Below are positions 1 to 8,504 of a stretch of DNA of 48,841 nucleotides, one piece after another; position 1 is the stretch's first letter, and the number at the start of each line of letters is the position of its first letter. The DNA comes from an uncultured Eggerthella sp. (GTDB lineage: Bacteria; Actinomycetota; Coriobacteriia; Coriobacteriales; Eggerthellaceae). The stretch covers positions 1 to 48,841 of the forward strand of contig UQLU01000012.1 in the NCBI GenBank assembly GCA_900542065.1. Direction: 5' to 3'. The position numbers were made by a program, and so were the translations under genes. A model generated the notes under the pieces. That model searched no databases. It was not told where the DNA came from and was given only the letters and a program-made list of their open reading frames with translations.

Positions 1-40
1 ACTGCGGTGTAGTCCGTGGGAGGATAGGTCGTTCTGCTCA
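1..40 (+). rRNA. rrf: 5S rRNA, 3' end only (partial)
   Basis: The first 40 bases contain GTGGGAGGATAGGTCGTTCTGC, read in two overlapping parts (GTGGGAGGATAGG, then GGTCGTTCTGC), which fit the conserved 3' end of actinobacterial 5S rRNA (typically GTGGGAGAGTAGGTCG followed by the closing helix strand). The rest of the gene, and presumably 23S and 16S, lies left of the window. The tRNA genes that follow suit an rRNA-operon tail. The exact 3' end is uncertain, and the identification rests on one conserved block. Confidence 0.6.
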
Positions 41-130
41 TGCAGGGCGCTGTCTAAGAAAGATTTAAAAATCTTATGTGTGTGCATTGCGCAAGTTTGA
101 TAGGTGTGAGAAAATACACCTTGTCTTTAC

Positions 131-205
131 GGGCGATTGGCGCAGCGGGAGCGCAGCTGCCTTACAAGCAGAAGGTCACAAGTTCGAATCTTGTATCGCC
201 CACCA
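131..205 (+). tRNA. tRNA-Val (anticodon TAC)
   Basis: The acceptor strands GGGCGAT and ATCGCCC pair perfectly, and the discriminator A and CCA (203-205) are encoded. The anticodon loop CTTACAA gives anticodon TAC, which reads GTA and related Val codons. The T-loop GTTCGAATC is standard. The outermost anticodon-stem pair is a G/A mismatch; the inner four pairs (CTGC/GCAG) are intact. It is followed by its own hairpin terminator. Confidence 0.95.
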
Positions 206-213
206 TTAATTAC

Positions 214-240
214 CGTGCATTCTTGTAATGCACGTTTTTT
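214..240 (+). terminator. Intrinsic terminator between the two tRNA genes
   Basis: The 8-bp perfect stem CGTGCATT/AATGCACG has a 5-nt loop and is followed by TTTTTT. It separates tRNA-Val(TAC) from tRNA-Val(CAC), so the second tRNA may need its own promoter or depend on readthrough. Confidence 0.8.
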
Positions 241-247
241 ATTTTAC

Positions 248-322
248 GGGCGCTTAGCTCAGCGGGAGAGCACCACCTTCACACGGTGGGGGTCGCTGGT
301 TCGAACCCAGTAGCGCCCACCA
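248..322 (+). tRNA. tRNA-Val (anticodon CAC)
   Basis: The acceptor pair GGGCGCT/AGCGCCC is perfect and CCA is encoded at 320-322. The anticodon stem is CCACC/GGTGG with loop TTCACAC, giving anticodon CAC (reads GTG). The T arm GTTCGAACC is canonical. This is a second valine isoacceptor in tandem with the TAC species. Confidence 0.95.
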
Positions 323-335
323 TCTAAAACACCAG

Positions 336-366
336 GCCAGACGCTTATCTTTGCGCTGGCTTTTTT
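336..366 (+). terminator. Intrinsic terminator after tRNA-Val(CAC)
   Basis: GCCAG(A)CGC pairs with GCGCTGGC, with one bulged A and an 8-nt loop, followed by TTTTTT. It closes the rRNA/tRNA unit. Confidence 0.8.
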
Positions 367-475
367 GTTTGTTCAACTTTTGTTACTATTTTCAGCTATT
401 TTGATCATTACGTGCGATAATTTGTGATTGTTTGATTGTTTCAATCTGTTTTAATCCTTTTGAGAGGCGGTTTTT

Positions 476-1345
476 ATGTACGGCATGTATGGAAGTTACG
501 GATCAGTGGCCACCCAGGCTGGCGTTGGTCTTGTACTTGCTTTTATTGCTTTTATTGCAGCAATTGTTGTTACGGTTATTTTTTACCGTAAGTTTATTTC
601 GGTAGACAATGTTTATAAAACGCCTGGCGTAAAGGGCGATTGGGGTCCTTTCTTCCGTTTTGAGCATCTTATTATTGAAAACATTTTGAAGGTTCTCTAT
701 ATCTTCACGGCTTCCTTGATTGCTTTTGAGTGCGCAGCAAGTATCATTACTTCTTTCTTTGGTTTTATGTATGATGCGGGTGCTGCTTTTGGTGGAATCA
801 TTTTCTTCCTTATTTTGTTTGTTGTATTGGAGATTATTAACCGCCTTTGGTTTGAATTTTCTTTATTGACGGTGCTTATTTGGAAGAACACTTCTGCTAT
901 TCGCAAATCTGTTGCTGCAGATGATACTTCTTCCAATGCTGGTGGTTTTAACCCATTAAATCCCGTTATCCCACAGCCAGGGAATGCTAGCCAGAACGCA
1001 CAGAGCACCAATTCAGCTGCTTCCTTTGCATCTGGCGTATCTTCTGCTCAGGCAGGCTCTCCAAGTGTTTCGGCTCAGCCAACGCAGCCTGTAGCTCAGC
1101 CTGCACAACCTGTAGCGCAACCTACCCAGCCTGTATCGGCAAGCGCTGTATCTTCACAGTCAAGTGCTGCTTCTCAAGTGTCAACCCAGAACGCAACTGT
1201 TCAGGCTCCAGTTTCTCCAAGCGATGCCTCTCAAGCTGCACCAGTTTCTCATTCGCATAATGCTGCTTGGACCTGCCCTTCGTGCGGAGCGTTTAATAAA
1301 TCAGGTTCATTCTGCGCTCAGTGTGGCACTCGTAGAAACAACTAG
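476..1345 (+). CDS. DUF4282-like membrane protein with C-terminal zinc ribbon
   Basis: 289 aa. The start ATG is preceded by GAGAGG. Residues about 15-37 form one membrane segment. Residues about 60-145 resemble the DUF4282 domain (FFRFEHLI..., two hydrophobic segments, then a conserved WKNTSAIRK-like end). A long Ala/Ser/Gln/Pro linker (about 150-265) contains a three-copy heptapeptide repeat (QPTQPVA). The C terminus is a zinc ribbon with CPSCG and CAQCG. Seen: membrane domain plus Cys4 ribbon. Known: DUF4282 has no established function, and such ribbon-tailed membrane proteins are common in Gram-positives. The gene is monocistronic, with terminators on both sides. Membrane location is inferred. 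Confidence 0.8.
   Translation: MYGMYGSYGSVATQAGVGLVLAFIAFIAAIVVTVIFYRKFISVDNVYKTPGVKGDWGPFFRFEHLIIENILKVLYIFTASLIAFECAASIITSFFGFMYDAGAAFGGIIFFLILFVVLEIINRLWFEFSLLTVLIWKNTSAIRKSVAADDTSSNAGGFNPLNPVIPQPGNASQNAQSTNSAASFASGVSSAQAGSPSVSAQPTQPVAQPAQPVAQPTQPVSASAVSSQSSAASQVSTQNATVQAPVSPSDASQAAPVSHSHNAAWTCPSCGAFNKSGSFCAQCGTRRNN
1076..1138 (+). repeat. In-frame 21-bp tandem repeat, three copies
   Basis: Three consecutive 21-bp units (starting 1076, 1097 and 1118) encode QPTQPVA, QPAQPVA and QPTQPVS in the linker of the DUF4282 protein. The unit length is a multiple of three, so copy number can change without breaking the frame. Confidence 0.85.
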
Positions 1346-1442
1346 TTCGTTCAATTTGATCTATTGATGCTAATTAGTTCGCTTCTGTTTTTCTGTAGGC
1401 GCTAATTAGTTTGATTCCGCTTGCAGACGATAAATTTGGAAG

Positions 1443-1471
1443 AGCCCGAGGATTTTTCCTCAGGCTTTTTT
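1443..1471 (+). terminator. Intrinsic terminator after the DUF4282 gene
   Basis: AGCCCGAGGA pairs with TCCTCAGGCT across one C/A mismatch, with a short T loop, and is followed by TTTTT. It lies about 100 bases downstream of the stop codon. Confidence 0.8.
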
Positions 1472-1489
1472 CATGCTTTATCTTGTAGG

Positions 1490-1641
1490 TAGTTTTGCCC
1501 TATATAACTTCTTTCGACCCATAATTCCAGTTTTGATTTATATGTCTAGCCTTTACCAATCACTTTAGTTTTAATTAATATGCCTAGTCTTTACCCATCG
1601 CCCTAGTTTTGCCTGAAGATCTTATCTTTATAGCCTCGTAT
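1490..1641. repeat. Degenerate 38-bp tandem repeat, about four units
   Basis: Units begin at 1490, 1528, 1566 and 1604, exactly 38 bases apart. Each opens with TAGTTTTG or CAGTTTTG/TAGTTTTA. The second and third are closest: both share TATG.CTAG.CTTTACC.ATC after the opening. The first and fourth units are more diverged. No ORF crosses it. It resembles a decayed minisatellite. Confidence 0.65.
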
Positions 1642-1897
1642 GTCTTTTGTGTTTCTTTTCGAATTGGGTTTTGGGGTGTTGTTTGACACTGTGTGAGTTT
1701 GAAGTGACTCTTATATATAAATTTCTTTATTCCTCAAATAATCTATAGCTATTTGTGAGAGCGATATTTATTTCATATGAGAAAGATGTGCACTTCATGT
1801 GCACTTTTTTATGTCTTTTTGTGTACTAAATGTGCCTCAAAGTTCTCTTTTATGTGAATTTCGCCCGCCATCATTAAAGAAGCGAAAGGAGGCGGGC

Positions 1898-2620
1898 GTG
1901 AAAAAGAGTGTATTAGCTGTAGGCATAGTATTTGGCATTATTTGTGCGATATGTGTTGCGTTGTATGCCTCTCTAGTCCATCAAGAAGCCGATTCTGCTC
2001 GAGCTGAAGCAATGAAACGCTACGGCGGAGAACAAGTTGAGGTATTAGTTGCCACGAAAGATATTTACCCAGGAGAGACGCTTACTTCATCAAATACCAC
2101 GATGAAAACATGGCTTTCAGATTTGCTTCCCGATGAATGTATTACCAACTTCGACGAAGTGAAGGGATTGCAAGTTTCTTCGTTGGTCATCGCTGGAGAA
2201 GCAGTGTCTTCGAAGCGATTTAATTCCGAAACTACTCCGTTAGATATTCCTGATGGCTATGTTGCTATTTCGGTTCCAGCAGAAGATGTTCAAGCAGTAG
2301 GCGGAGCACTTACGGCAGGTATGAATGTGGATGTGTACGCGACTGGTTCTGAGACATCGTGTATTGGTGAGGGATTGTTGGTCCTAGCAACAAATGCTGA
2401 TAATTCGGAAAGTGGTAAAGCAAGCGTTAGCTGGGTCACTTTGGCGGTGCCACTGGATCAATCGCAAGAATTTGTTACGGCTTCTCAAACGATGGATATC
2501 TATTTCACGCTCCCTTCTCGCGACAAGGAAGTTTCTTCAGATGAGAGCACTTCAGAAGCAGCTACAGAGACAACGGATGCACAAGAAGAGGTGCCTGAAG
2601 AAGGCGCAGACACTGAGTAA
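1898..2620 (+). CDS. cpaB: Flp pilus assembly protein CpaB/RcpC (SAF domain)
   Basis: 240 aa from GTG 1898, chosen because AAAGGAGGCGGGC sits just upstream; the frame is open further 5' (to 1799) without a good start. An N-terminal signal anchor (residues about 2-24) precedes a SAF-type region with VLVATKDIYPGETLT and GLQVSSLVIAGEAV, then a CpaB core (DIPDGYVAISVPAEDVQAVGG). The C terminus is acidic and Glu/Thr-rich. Known: CpaB is an envelope component of Tad machines. In a monoderm without a secretin it probably acts outside the membrane. It is the first gene of the Tad operon. Confidence 0.85.
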   Translation: MKKSVLAVGIVFGIICAICVALYASLVHQEADSARAEAMKRYGGEQVEVLVATKDIYPGETLTSSNTTMKTWLSDLLPDECITNFDEVKGLQVSSLVIAGEAVSSKRFNSETTPLDIPDGYVAISVPAEDVQAVGGALTAGMNVDVYATGSETSCIGEGLLVLATNADNSESGKASVSWVTLAVPLDQSQEFVTASQTMDIYFTLPSRDKEVSSDESTSEAATETTDAQEEVPEEGADTE

Positions 2621-2725
2621 AACCACGAAGGTCCAGATATTCAGTTAGAAACCTCCCAATAAATCTATTCGGGGAATATGAGCCAAGAACCTAGGTAGAG
2701 CGCAACTAAGAATAGAGGTGTAGCA

Positions 2726-4147
2726 ATGAGTAATCGCACCATATTATGTTTGGATACTGAATCCCTCCAACATCCTGAACTTATTGGGCTGGAGGATGAA
2801 AACTTACTCTCTCAACCTTGGTTGTCTGTTTTTACTGATGCATGCAAAGCGCGACAATCACTTTTGAATGATGCTCACAATAGCAAAGTATGGGTTGTTT
2901 CTTCTGATTCAATGGATGGCATTAATTTAGCTGCAGCACTTAAGGCAGATGATGCGCGTCGACAGGTTGATCTTGTTACTTTTGAATCTTCTGGTTCTGC
3001 TTTGAGCCGTTGTAGGGCAGCAGGAATTGGAGTTATTTGTGGCAGAAACGAGTTCGTTCATGCTTACGCAGCAATGAAAGAACAGGGAGGAAAAGCTCAA
3101 GACCATGCTGAGAGTAACGTTTCAAAAGACAGTGCGCTGGATGGTCCGCGGGTTGATCTAGAACAAAGAATGACATCGGTGACCACAAAGGAAGAAGTGG
3201 CGAAAAAGACAAGTGAAAATGAGAGAAATAAGCACGATACAAGAAAAGGGAATTCTTCTGCTTTTAGCCCAATTAGTGCTCTTGCTATAGATGAACCGTT
3301 GTTGAATCTATCCAAAATCACCAAGCCAACAATACAGAAAAACGCAGATTTTAGTATTGCTGTTGTGAGTGGCAGCGGGGGTTCTGGAAAAAGCACCTTG
3401 TCGGTATGCGCTGCTCTGCTTTATCAGGAGCTTGGCTTTAAAACGCTTCTTTTAGATGCAGATTTGCAGTTTGGTGATATGGCTTATATGCTTGGCCGCG
3501 ATAATGCTCTGACTATATCTGACCTTATAGAAGAACCAGAGCGAATAGTGCGCATTGCTCCCGAGGATGGAATGCCTGCGGTAATTGCGGCTCCTGAGTA
3601 TTTAGAGCAATCAGAATTGATCATGACGCACTTTGCGGAAATTATTGCTTTTGTGAAAAGGTATTTTGATGTTGTTGTTATCAATACTGGTGCTTTTTGG
3701 ACAGAACAGCATGCCCAAATTATTGAATCGGTTGATAAAACGCTTTTCGTCCTTGATCAAAGACCCTCTTCGGTTCGAGCTTGTTCTCGCGCTCTTAGCT
3801 TATGTTCGCGCTGTGGAATAGCTATTAAGCCTTTTGAATATGCACTGAATTTTTGCTCACGCCATGCTTTGTTGACGCCGCTTGATATTTCTTGCGCAAT
3901 GCAGGGAATTTCGGTGCAAGAAATTAAAGATGGCGGGAAAGAAGTTGGCGAATTATTGGGTGCAAGTTTACCTAAAGAGCTATTACGAACAAAAAATGTC
4001 TTTGTTCAAAGTATGCGCGAGCTTTGCGTAGCTCTTCTCCCTGAGGGCAATAAAGAAGCGTTTCAAGAGTTTTTAAATCAGGAAAAGTCTCAACGGAAGG
4101 GTAATCCCTTTTCGAGTCTGCGTAGGAGGCGTGTAGCATGTCTTTGA
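2726..4147 (+). CDS. Tad pilus localisation ATPase TadZ/CpaE (ParA/MinD family)
   Basis: 473 aa. The N-terminal 130 residues are receiver-like. A charged low-complexity linker (about 135-190) precedes a MinD/ParA ATPase domain. The deviant Walker A GSGGSGKST lies at about 216-224, the A'-like LLLDADLQFGD follows, and VVINTG is the Walker B strand. Known: TadZ/CpaE positions the pilus machine at the membrane. RBS AGAGGTG lies 6 bases before ATG 2726. The end overlaps cpaF by 10 bases, which suggests translational coupling. Confidence 0.88.
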   Translation: MSNRTILCLDTESLQHPELIGLEDENLLSQPWLSVFTDACKARQSLLNDAHNSKVWVVSSDSMDGINLAAALKADDARRQVDLVTFESSGSALSRCRAAGIGVICGRNEFVHAYAAMKEQGGKAQDHAESNVSKDSALDGPRVDLEQRMTSVTTKEEVAKKTSENERNKHDTRKGNSSAFSPISALAIDEPLLNLSKITKPTIQKNADFSIAVVSGSGGSGKSTLSVCAALLYQELGFKTLLLDADLQFGDMAYMLGRDNALTISDLIEEPERIVRIAPEDGMPAVIAAPEYLEQSELIMTHFAEIIAFVKRYFDVVVINTGAFWTEQHAQIIESVDKTLFVLDQRPSSVRACSRALSLCSRCGIAIKPFEYALNFCSRHALLTPLDISCAMQGISVQEIKDGGKEVGELLGASLPKELLRTKNVFVQSMRELCVALLPEGNKEAFQEFLNQEKSQRKGNPFSSLRRRRVACL

Positions 4148-5472
4148 TACAACGGAGCGCCTATGTAGGCCAACCCATGATGTTTGTGCAGAGCGAAGGG
4201 TTAGATCAGGTATTAGAGGTTCTTCGAAGTCGTGTATCGGAAATTATTCCCTCGGTACAAGCGGCTCGGCTGATCGCCCTAAATCCGCATCAGGCACGCA
4301 ATGAATTACGGTTAGCGTGTGAGCAGGTAATTAAGGAAGAGCCTTGGCTCGTAAAGCAGCCTCTTACGATAGAGAGTTTGATTGAGCGATATTTAGATGA
4401 TGTGTTTGGCCTAGGTCCTCTAGAGGACATGCTCGCCGATGAAAGCATTACCGAAATAATGGTCAATGGATCTCATTCGCTGTTTTATGAGCGAGAAGGA
4501 ATACTGCAAAGGGCCGCGCAATCTTTTAGCGACGACGGGCAAGTATATGCCTTAATCGATCGAATCATTGGCCCTTTAGGAAGAAGGATAGATGAATCTT
4601 CTCCTATGGTTAATGCGCGTTTGCCACAAGGCCATCGCGTCAATGCTGTTATTCCGCCGCTTGCGATTGATGGTCCAGTTGTGACAATTCGAAAGTTTAG
4701 ATCGCATGCCTTTTCCCTTGAAGAAATGCGCAGTATTGGATCGTTTGATAGTCAAACAGAACAGCTTTTGCGCTGGGCGGTATTAAGAAGATGCAATATT
4801 GCTGTTTCGGGTGGAACGGGAAGCGGCAAAACAACGCTTCTGAATGCGCTTTCTGCGGTAATTCCTTTTAGCGAGCGAATAGTCACTATAGAAGATTCTG
4901 CAGAGCTTCGATTTACGGAGCACCCCCACGTGGTGCGTCTGGAGGCGCGTCCTCAAAGCGCAGAAGGTGTAGGGGAGATAACTATCAGAGATCTTGTGGT
5001 TAATTCTTTGCGCATGCGTCCAGACAGAATTGTGGTAGGTGAATGTCGTGGAGCAGAGGCACTTGATATGCTCCAGGCTATGTCTACAGGCCATGATGGT
5101 TCCTTAACGACACTTCATGCCAATTCTCCTCAAGAGGCAGTTTCGCGCTTGGCTACTATGGTTCGCTATGGTGCTGAGTTGCCAGTCGCGGTAATTGAAA
5201 CCCAGATTGCTACTGCAATTGATTTAGTGGTACAAACAACGCGCTATCCTGACGGTTCTCGTGGGATATGTGAGATATCAGGATATGTCTGGAATGAAGA
5301 AAAAGCCCGTTGTGAAGTAGAGCAGTACTTCGTGCATGATTTGGTAACCAATCAAAAGAAGTGGATCGCGTTTCCTTCTTGGTTAGACGATTTGCCTTAC
5401 CTAGGCATAGCAACGACTGAGGAGGTAGACCAATGGAAATCCAAGCGGCAATCATTGGCGCAGGCATGCTAA
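4138..5472 (+). CDS. cpaF: Tad pilus assembly ATPase CpaF/TadA
   Basis: 444 aa, the usual length for this VirB11/GspE-type secretion ATPase. Seen: an N-terminal domain with GLGPLEDMLADESITEIMVNG, Walker A GGTGSGKTTLLNAL near residue 225, an Asp-box TIEDSAEL, Walker B with MRPDRIVVGECRG and a His box TGHDGSLTTLHANS. Known: hexameric motor that powers Flp pilin polymerisation at the inner face of the membrane. RBS GTAGGAGGCG lies in the end of the upstream gene. The end overlaps tadB by 40 bases. Confidence 0.95.
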   Translation: MSLIQRSAYVGQPMMFVQSEGLDQVLEVLRSRVSEIIPSVQAARLIALNPHQARNELRLACEQVIKEEPWLVKQPLTIESLIERYLDDVFGLGPLEDMLADESITEIMVNGSHSLFYEREGILQRAAQSFSDDGQVYALIDRIIGPLGRRIDESSPMVNARLPQGHRVNAVIPPLAIDGPVVTIRKFRSHAFSLEEMRSIGSFDSQTEQLLRWAVLRRCNIAVSGGTGSGKTTLLNALSAVIPFSERIVTIEDSAELRFTEHPHVVRLEARPQSAEGVGEITIRDLVVNSLRMRPDRIVVGECRGAEALDMLQAMSTGHDGSLTTLHANSPQEAVSRLATMVRYGAELPVAVIETQIATAIDLVVQTTRYPDGSRGICEISGYVWNEEKARCEVEQYFVHDLVTNQKKWIAFPSWLDDLPYLGIATTEEVDQWKSKRQSLAQAC

Positions 5473-6407
5473 GTGCTGCTCTTGCTGGAGCAACGATAGC
5501 ATCGTATGGAAGTTATCGAATTGCGGATAGACTGCGCAATCAAAAGCTACAAGTGCGCTCTGGTGTAGAAAGCTCCTTTTTAGGAAGTGCTTTGCGTCAT
5601 GGAGTCTCTATCTTGAAATTCCCAGCCAAAGTATTGCTTTCTGCTGCGTTTATTCGTACTTATGCGGAAACAGTTGAGCGTGCAGTTACGTATCGAGGTA
5701 AACAAACTACACCCGAGGCATTGATAACGTTACTGATGCTTTTGAGTTTGATTGTATTTATTTTCGGTAGCGTCATTTCTGGGACAGCGTTATGTGGAAT
5801 AGCGCTTGGTTCTTGCGTTTGGCTTGTAGTGGGATTGTGGGCTGGTCATGTCTGCGATGAGCGGCGTGAACAGTTAAGAGATGCTATTCCTGAGGCACTG
5901 CAATCAATGAAGGCATGCTTTCAAGTGGGTTACACCCTTTCGCAAACGATGACTGGAGTTCGAAAAAGTACAACGGGTCCTCTCAAGGAACTGTTCCAAG
6001 AGGTGGAAGGAGTACTAGAAACAGGTGGTAGTGCTGAAGATGCGCTTATGGAATTGAAGAAAAAAGCATCTGAGTCTGAATTGGTGTTTTTGGCAACCGC
6101 TTTAGAAATTCAGCATAAAACGGGAAGCAGTATGCAACAGATATTGGAAATAACAAGACAATCGGTTGCTGATGAAATTGAACTAAAACGGACGCTGAAA
6201 ACTCAAACAGCTCAAGCGAAACTATCAGCTCAAATTGTAACCATTATGCCTTTTGCTTTGGTCGGGTTGTTTTCGCTGCTTTCTCCTGGTTTTCTTGATC
6301 CGTTTTTCGAAAGTGCATTAGGGATAGCTTTATTACTTATTGCTTTAGGCATGCAGGCGCTTGGAATCCTCCTGGTTAGACGCTTGCTTAAAGTGGAGGT
6401 GATATAG
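5433..6407 (+). CDS. tadB: Tad pilus inner-membrane platform protein TadB
   Basis: 324 aa. The start ATG is preceded by GAGGAGGTAGACC within cpaF. Seen: an N-terminal hydrophobic segment, two segments at about 95-140, a cytoplasmic T2SSF domain (LRDAIPEALQSMKACFQVGYTLSQTM...), and two C-terminal membrane segments. Known: TadB and TadC form the platform that couples the CpaF motor to pilin extraction. Confidence 0.9.
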   Translation: MEIQAAIIGAGMLSAALAGATIASYGSYRIADRLRNQKLQVRSGVESSFLGSALRHGVSILKFPAKVLLSAAFIRTYAETVERAVTYRGKQTTPEALITLLMLLSLIVFIFGSVISGTALCGIALGSCVWLVVGLWAGHVCDERREQLRDAIPEALQSMKACFQVGYTLSQTMTGVRKSTTGPLKELFQEVEGVLETGGSAEDALMELKKKASESELVFLATALEIQHKTGSSMQQILEITRQSVADEIELKRTLKTQTAQAKLSAQIVTIMPFALVGLFSLLSPGFLDPFFESALGIALLLIALGMQALGILLVRRLLKVEVI

Positions 6408-7346
6408 GTGGCAACTTTCGTGTGTATCGTGGCAGTCGTATGTGCGCTTGTGTCGGGTACCTTATTAGGGATTGCCCTCTATAGCCGTTATGTGGCAAGT
6501 AAGCGCAAAGACGCAATGAAAACGTTGCTGGGATCTTCGTCTCTTTTAGAAGCGCTTTCTGTTTCTTTGGAAAGCAATGGATTTTCTCGACAAATTATTA
6601 CCCAGGCGATTCAACTAAGTAGAGAAGAAAAAGACTTACCTGTTTGGTTTATAAATTTGTTTTCAATGGGTTGGCACATTCGTAAGCAGGTAATTATTCA
6701 GGCGGGTTTAGAGGGACTTATTACTCAAAAAGGTTACGCTGCCGCAAATTTTCGCTTCTTTGTTATAGGAGGATCTTTTGGGGCGCTTATCGGCTCAATC
6801 TTTTCTTCGGTTCTTCTATTGATCGGGCTTGTTGCTGGTTGCGTAGTTGGTTTGACGGTTCTTGCAAGGGCATTAAAGGAAGAAGTACAAAATCGTTCCT
6901 TTGTGGCTGAAAAGCAACTTTCTCAAATGATAGAAATTGTGATTTTAGGTTTAAAGAGTGGAATGACTTTTGATAAAGCATTGGCTTTGTTTCATAGCAA
7001 CTTTAAAGGATCACTCAGTACTTCTTTGGCGTTGGTGCAAGGGCAGTGGACGCATGGATTTATTGAACGCAGTGAAGGGCTTCGTAGCGTAGCGCGTTCC
7101 TATGATTCTCCCTTATTTGAGCGTTTGGCAGAAAACATTGTTCGCTCACTTCGTTTCGGAACTTCATTGGCAAGCAATTTAAGTTTGCTTTCAAGCGAAG
7201 CTCGTGCCGTTAGAAAAGCAAAACTCGAAGAAAAGGTTGCTAAAGCGCCAGTAAAAATGCTGCTTCCTGTAGGAACGCTTATCTTGCCAGCGATGCTGAT
7301 GCTTGTTATGGGGCCAATCATGCTTGATCTAATGCAGGGGTTTTAA
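6408..7346 (+). CDS. tadC: Tad pilus inner-membrane platform protein TadC
   Basis: 312 aa. GTG start at 6408 immediately after the tadB stop, with GTGGAGGTGAT as RBS. A T2SSF domain (about residues 165-285) contains MIEIVILGLKSGMTFDKALALF and ends in a membrane segment (ILPAMLMLVMGPIMLDL). Two hydrophobic segments lie at the N terminus and at about 120-150. It partners TadB. A strong hairpin starts at its stop codon, before the pilin gene. Confidence 0.9.
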   Translation: MATFVCIVAVVCALVSGTLLGIALYSRYVASKRKDAMKTLLGSSSLLEALSVSLESNGFSRQIITQAIQLSREEKDLPVWFINLFSMGWHIRKQVIIQAGLEGLITQKGYAAANFRFFVIGGSFGALIGSIFSSVLLLIGLVAGCVVGLTVLARALKEEVQNRSFVAEKQLSQMIEIVILGLKSGMTFDKALALFHSNFKGSLSTSLALVQGQWTHGFIERSEGLRSVARSYDSPLFERLAENIVRSLRFGTSLASNLSLLSSEARAVRKAKLEEKVAKAPVKMLLPVGTLILPAMLMLVMGPIMLDLMQGF

Positions 7347-7377
7347 ACCCTAAAAGGTTTTCCGTTTTTAGAGGTTT
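7345..7377 (+). terminator. Hairpin between tadC and the pilin gene
   Basis: AAACCCTAAAA (7345-7355) pairs with the strand at 7366-7377, with one bulged A and a 10-nt loop; GTCTTTTTGG follows. It begins within the tadC stop codon. It could be a leaky terminator or a 5'-stabilising or processing structure that sets different levels for the platform genes and the abundant pilin. The tract after the stem is not strongly U-rich, so the role is uncertain. Confidence 0.45.
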
Positions 7378-7404
7378 GTTGTCTTTTTGGAAAAGGGGTG
7401 CGAA

Positions 7405-7704
7405 ATGAATAGAGGCAGAGACGTTGTTGGTAGACAGTCAAAATGGTCAGGGAAGCATAGGCTAAATAGTGTGGTGGCGAAGTTTCGAAAAGCGCAGAAT
7501 AAGTCAGATAGCAAGAGGGAATCTTTAGTTTCAATGGTGTGGCGTTGTAGGAAAGATATGCGCGTTTACGCAGGTCAAGGCACTACAGAATATGCCATTT
7601 TAGTAGGAGTTTTGGTAGTTATCGCCATCCTTGCTATTACGGTGTTTCGTCCGCGCTTGCAGGAACTCTGGGATGCAATTGCTTCGGGAATCAATAGTCT
7701 ATAA
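7405..7704 (+). CDS. flp: Flp-type major pilin (class IVb prepilin)
   Basis: 99 aa. ATG 7405 was chosen over an in-frame TTG at 7387 because AAAAGGGGTG precedes it at good spacing. The leader of about 56 residues is very basic and unusually long for Flp. It ends in AGQGTTEYAILVGVLVV, which matches the cleavage pattern G/XXXXEY (Glu at +5, Tyr at +6). A 20-residue hydrophobic helix and a short tail (RLQELWDAIASGINSL) follow, as in Flp pilins. The prepilin peptidase that would cut it is not in this window. Confidence 0.85.
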   Translation: MNRGRDVVGRQSKWSGKHRLNSVVAKFRKAQNKSDSKRESLVSMVWRCRKDMRVYAGQGTTEYAILVGVLVVIAILAITVFRPRLQELWDAIASGINSL

Positions 7705-7960
7705 GCGCTTTGGTAAATGTTTGCACGATGTGCGTACTCGAAAAAGCGCATGCATTCGCAGACGCTTATCGAGCGATAACGCTCAATCAACAGTTGAGTA
7801 CGCCATTATTTTCGCGGCATTTTTAGCTCTCGTAATTGCGCTTGGTGCGCTTTGGAATCTTTTCGACAGTGGTCTTGTAGTTGATCATGCCTTGCAATCG
7901 GCTTCTCATCATTTACGAGAAGTTGCTCAAGGAGCTTGGCTTGATGTGTTTCTGTATTAG
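7673..7960 (+). CDS. Second Flp/TadE-like minor pilin
   Basis: 95 aa from ATG 7673. The start is uncertain: in-frame TTG 7721 and GTG 7730 would give shorter leaders. The first codons overlap the end of flp in another frame. Seen: a basic leader (RTRKSACIRRR), then NAQSTVEYAI, a prepilin-like site with Ala at -1, Gln at +1 and Glu at +5, then a hydrophobic helix and a short tail. Inferred: a minor pilin of the Tad machine. Confidence 0.7.
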   Translation: MQLLRESIVYKRFGKCLHDVRTRKSACIRRRLSSDNAQSTVEYAIIFAAFLALVIALGALWNLFDSGLVVDHALQSASHHLREVAQGAWLDVFLY

Positions 7961-7972
7961 GTGGTGAATAAA

Positions 7973-8500
7973 ATGAAGCAACATAAGCGGCGTTGTTACA
8001 CGGCTCAGGCAGCAGTAGAATGCGCGTTTTTGATTCCAGTAGTGCTGCTTTTGTTCATGCTTCTTATTCAGCCAAGTATTTTGCTTTATAACTACATGGT
8101 GATGAAGGGTGCTGCATCTGAAGGTTGTCGGTTGCTTGCTACGCGAGCTGAAACTTCAGCTAGTCGAGATGTTTACGAAAGTTCGATTCGTCGACACTTA
8201 GGCGCTGTTCCTCAGCAGGAAAACTTTCATGTTCACCAAACTGGCTGTTCTTGGATTATTTCGCTTGAGGGAAATGAATATGACTCTCAGGTAAAAGTGA
8301 CTATAGAAAATCAGGTAAAACCTCTTCCGTTTTTTGATTTTGCTGCAAGCGCTTTAGGACTAACTAATGGGGCGGGTAATTTCGTTCAGAAAGTAGAAGT
8401 CCAAAGAGAAATTAAAGCCCCCTGGGTTCAGGCAAGCGAAGACGGAATAGATCCTAATTCTTGGGTTCATCGCGATGACTCTCTTGTGGAAGGGGGCTAG
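7973..8500 (+). CDS. TadE-like pseudopilin
   Basis: 175 aa. ATG 7973 is favoured over in-frame GTG 7961/7964 because those bases form the RBS AGGTGGTG. A basic start (KQHKRRCYTAQ) leads to AQAAVECAFLIPVVLLLFM: TadE-family helix, Gln at +1, Glu at +5. The rest is an extracellular domain, including a conserved GAASEGCRLLATRA segment typical of TadE. Known: TadE-like pseudopilins assist Flp pilus assembly. Confidence 0.8.
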   Translation: MKQHKRRCYTAQAAVECAFLIPVVLLLFMLLIQPSILLYNYMVMKGAASEGCRLLATRAETSASRDVYESSIRRHLGAVPQQENFHVHQTGCSWIISLEGNEYDSQVKVTIENQVKPLPFFDFAASALGLTNGAGNFVQKVEVQREIKAPWVQASEDGIDPNSWVHRDDSLVEGG

Positions 8501-8504
8501 AGTA

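Larger units (their letters stand above)
1346..1897 (+). other. Intergenic region before the Tad operon
   Basis: This gap of about 550 bases holds a terminator (1443-1471) and a degenerate 38-bp tandem repeat (from 1490). A TTGACA-like hexamer sits at 1683-1688, with an AT-rich TTATATATAA at 1711-1720, but the spacing is too long for a standard promoter, so it is only a weak candidate. I see no gene. The reading frame is open upstream of cpaB from 1799, but that stretch lacks a convincing start or conserved residues. Confidence 0.6.

Noticed and set aside
1683..1721. Sigma-70 promoter before cpaB
   Set aside because: TTGACA is present, but the nearest TATAAT-like hexamers are 20 or more bases away. 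Not enough to call.
1799..1897. 33-codon N-terminal extension of cpaB
   Set aside because: No RBS before the ATG at 1799 and not CpaB-like; GTG 1898 has a near-perfect RBS and starts a typical signal anchor.
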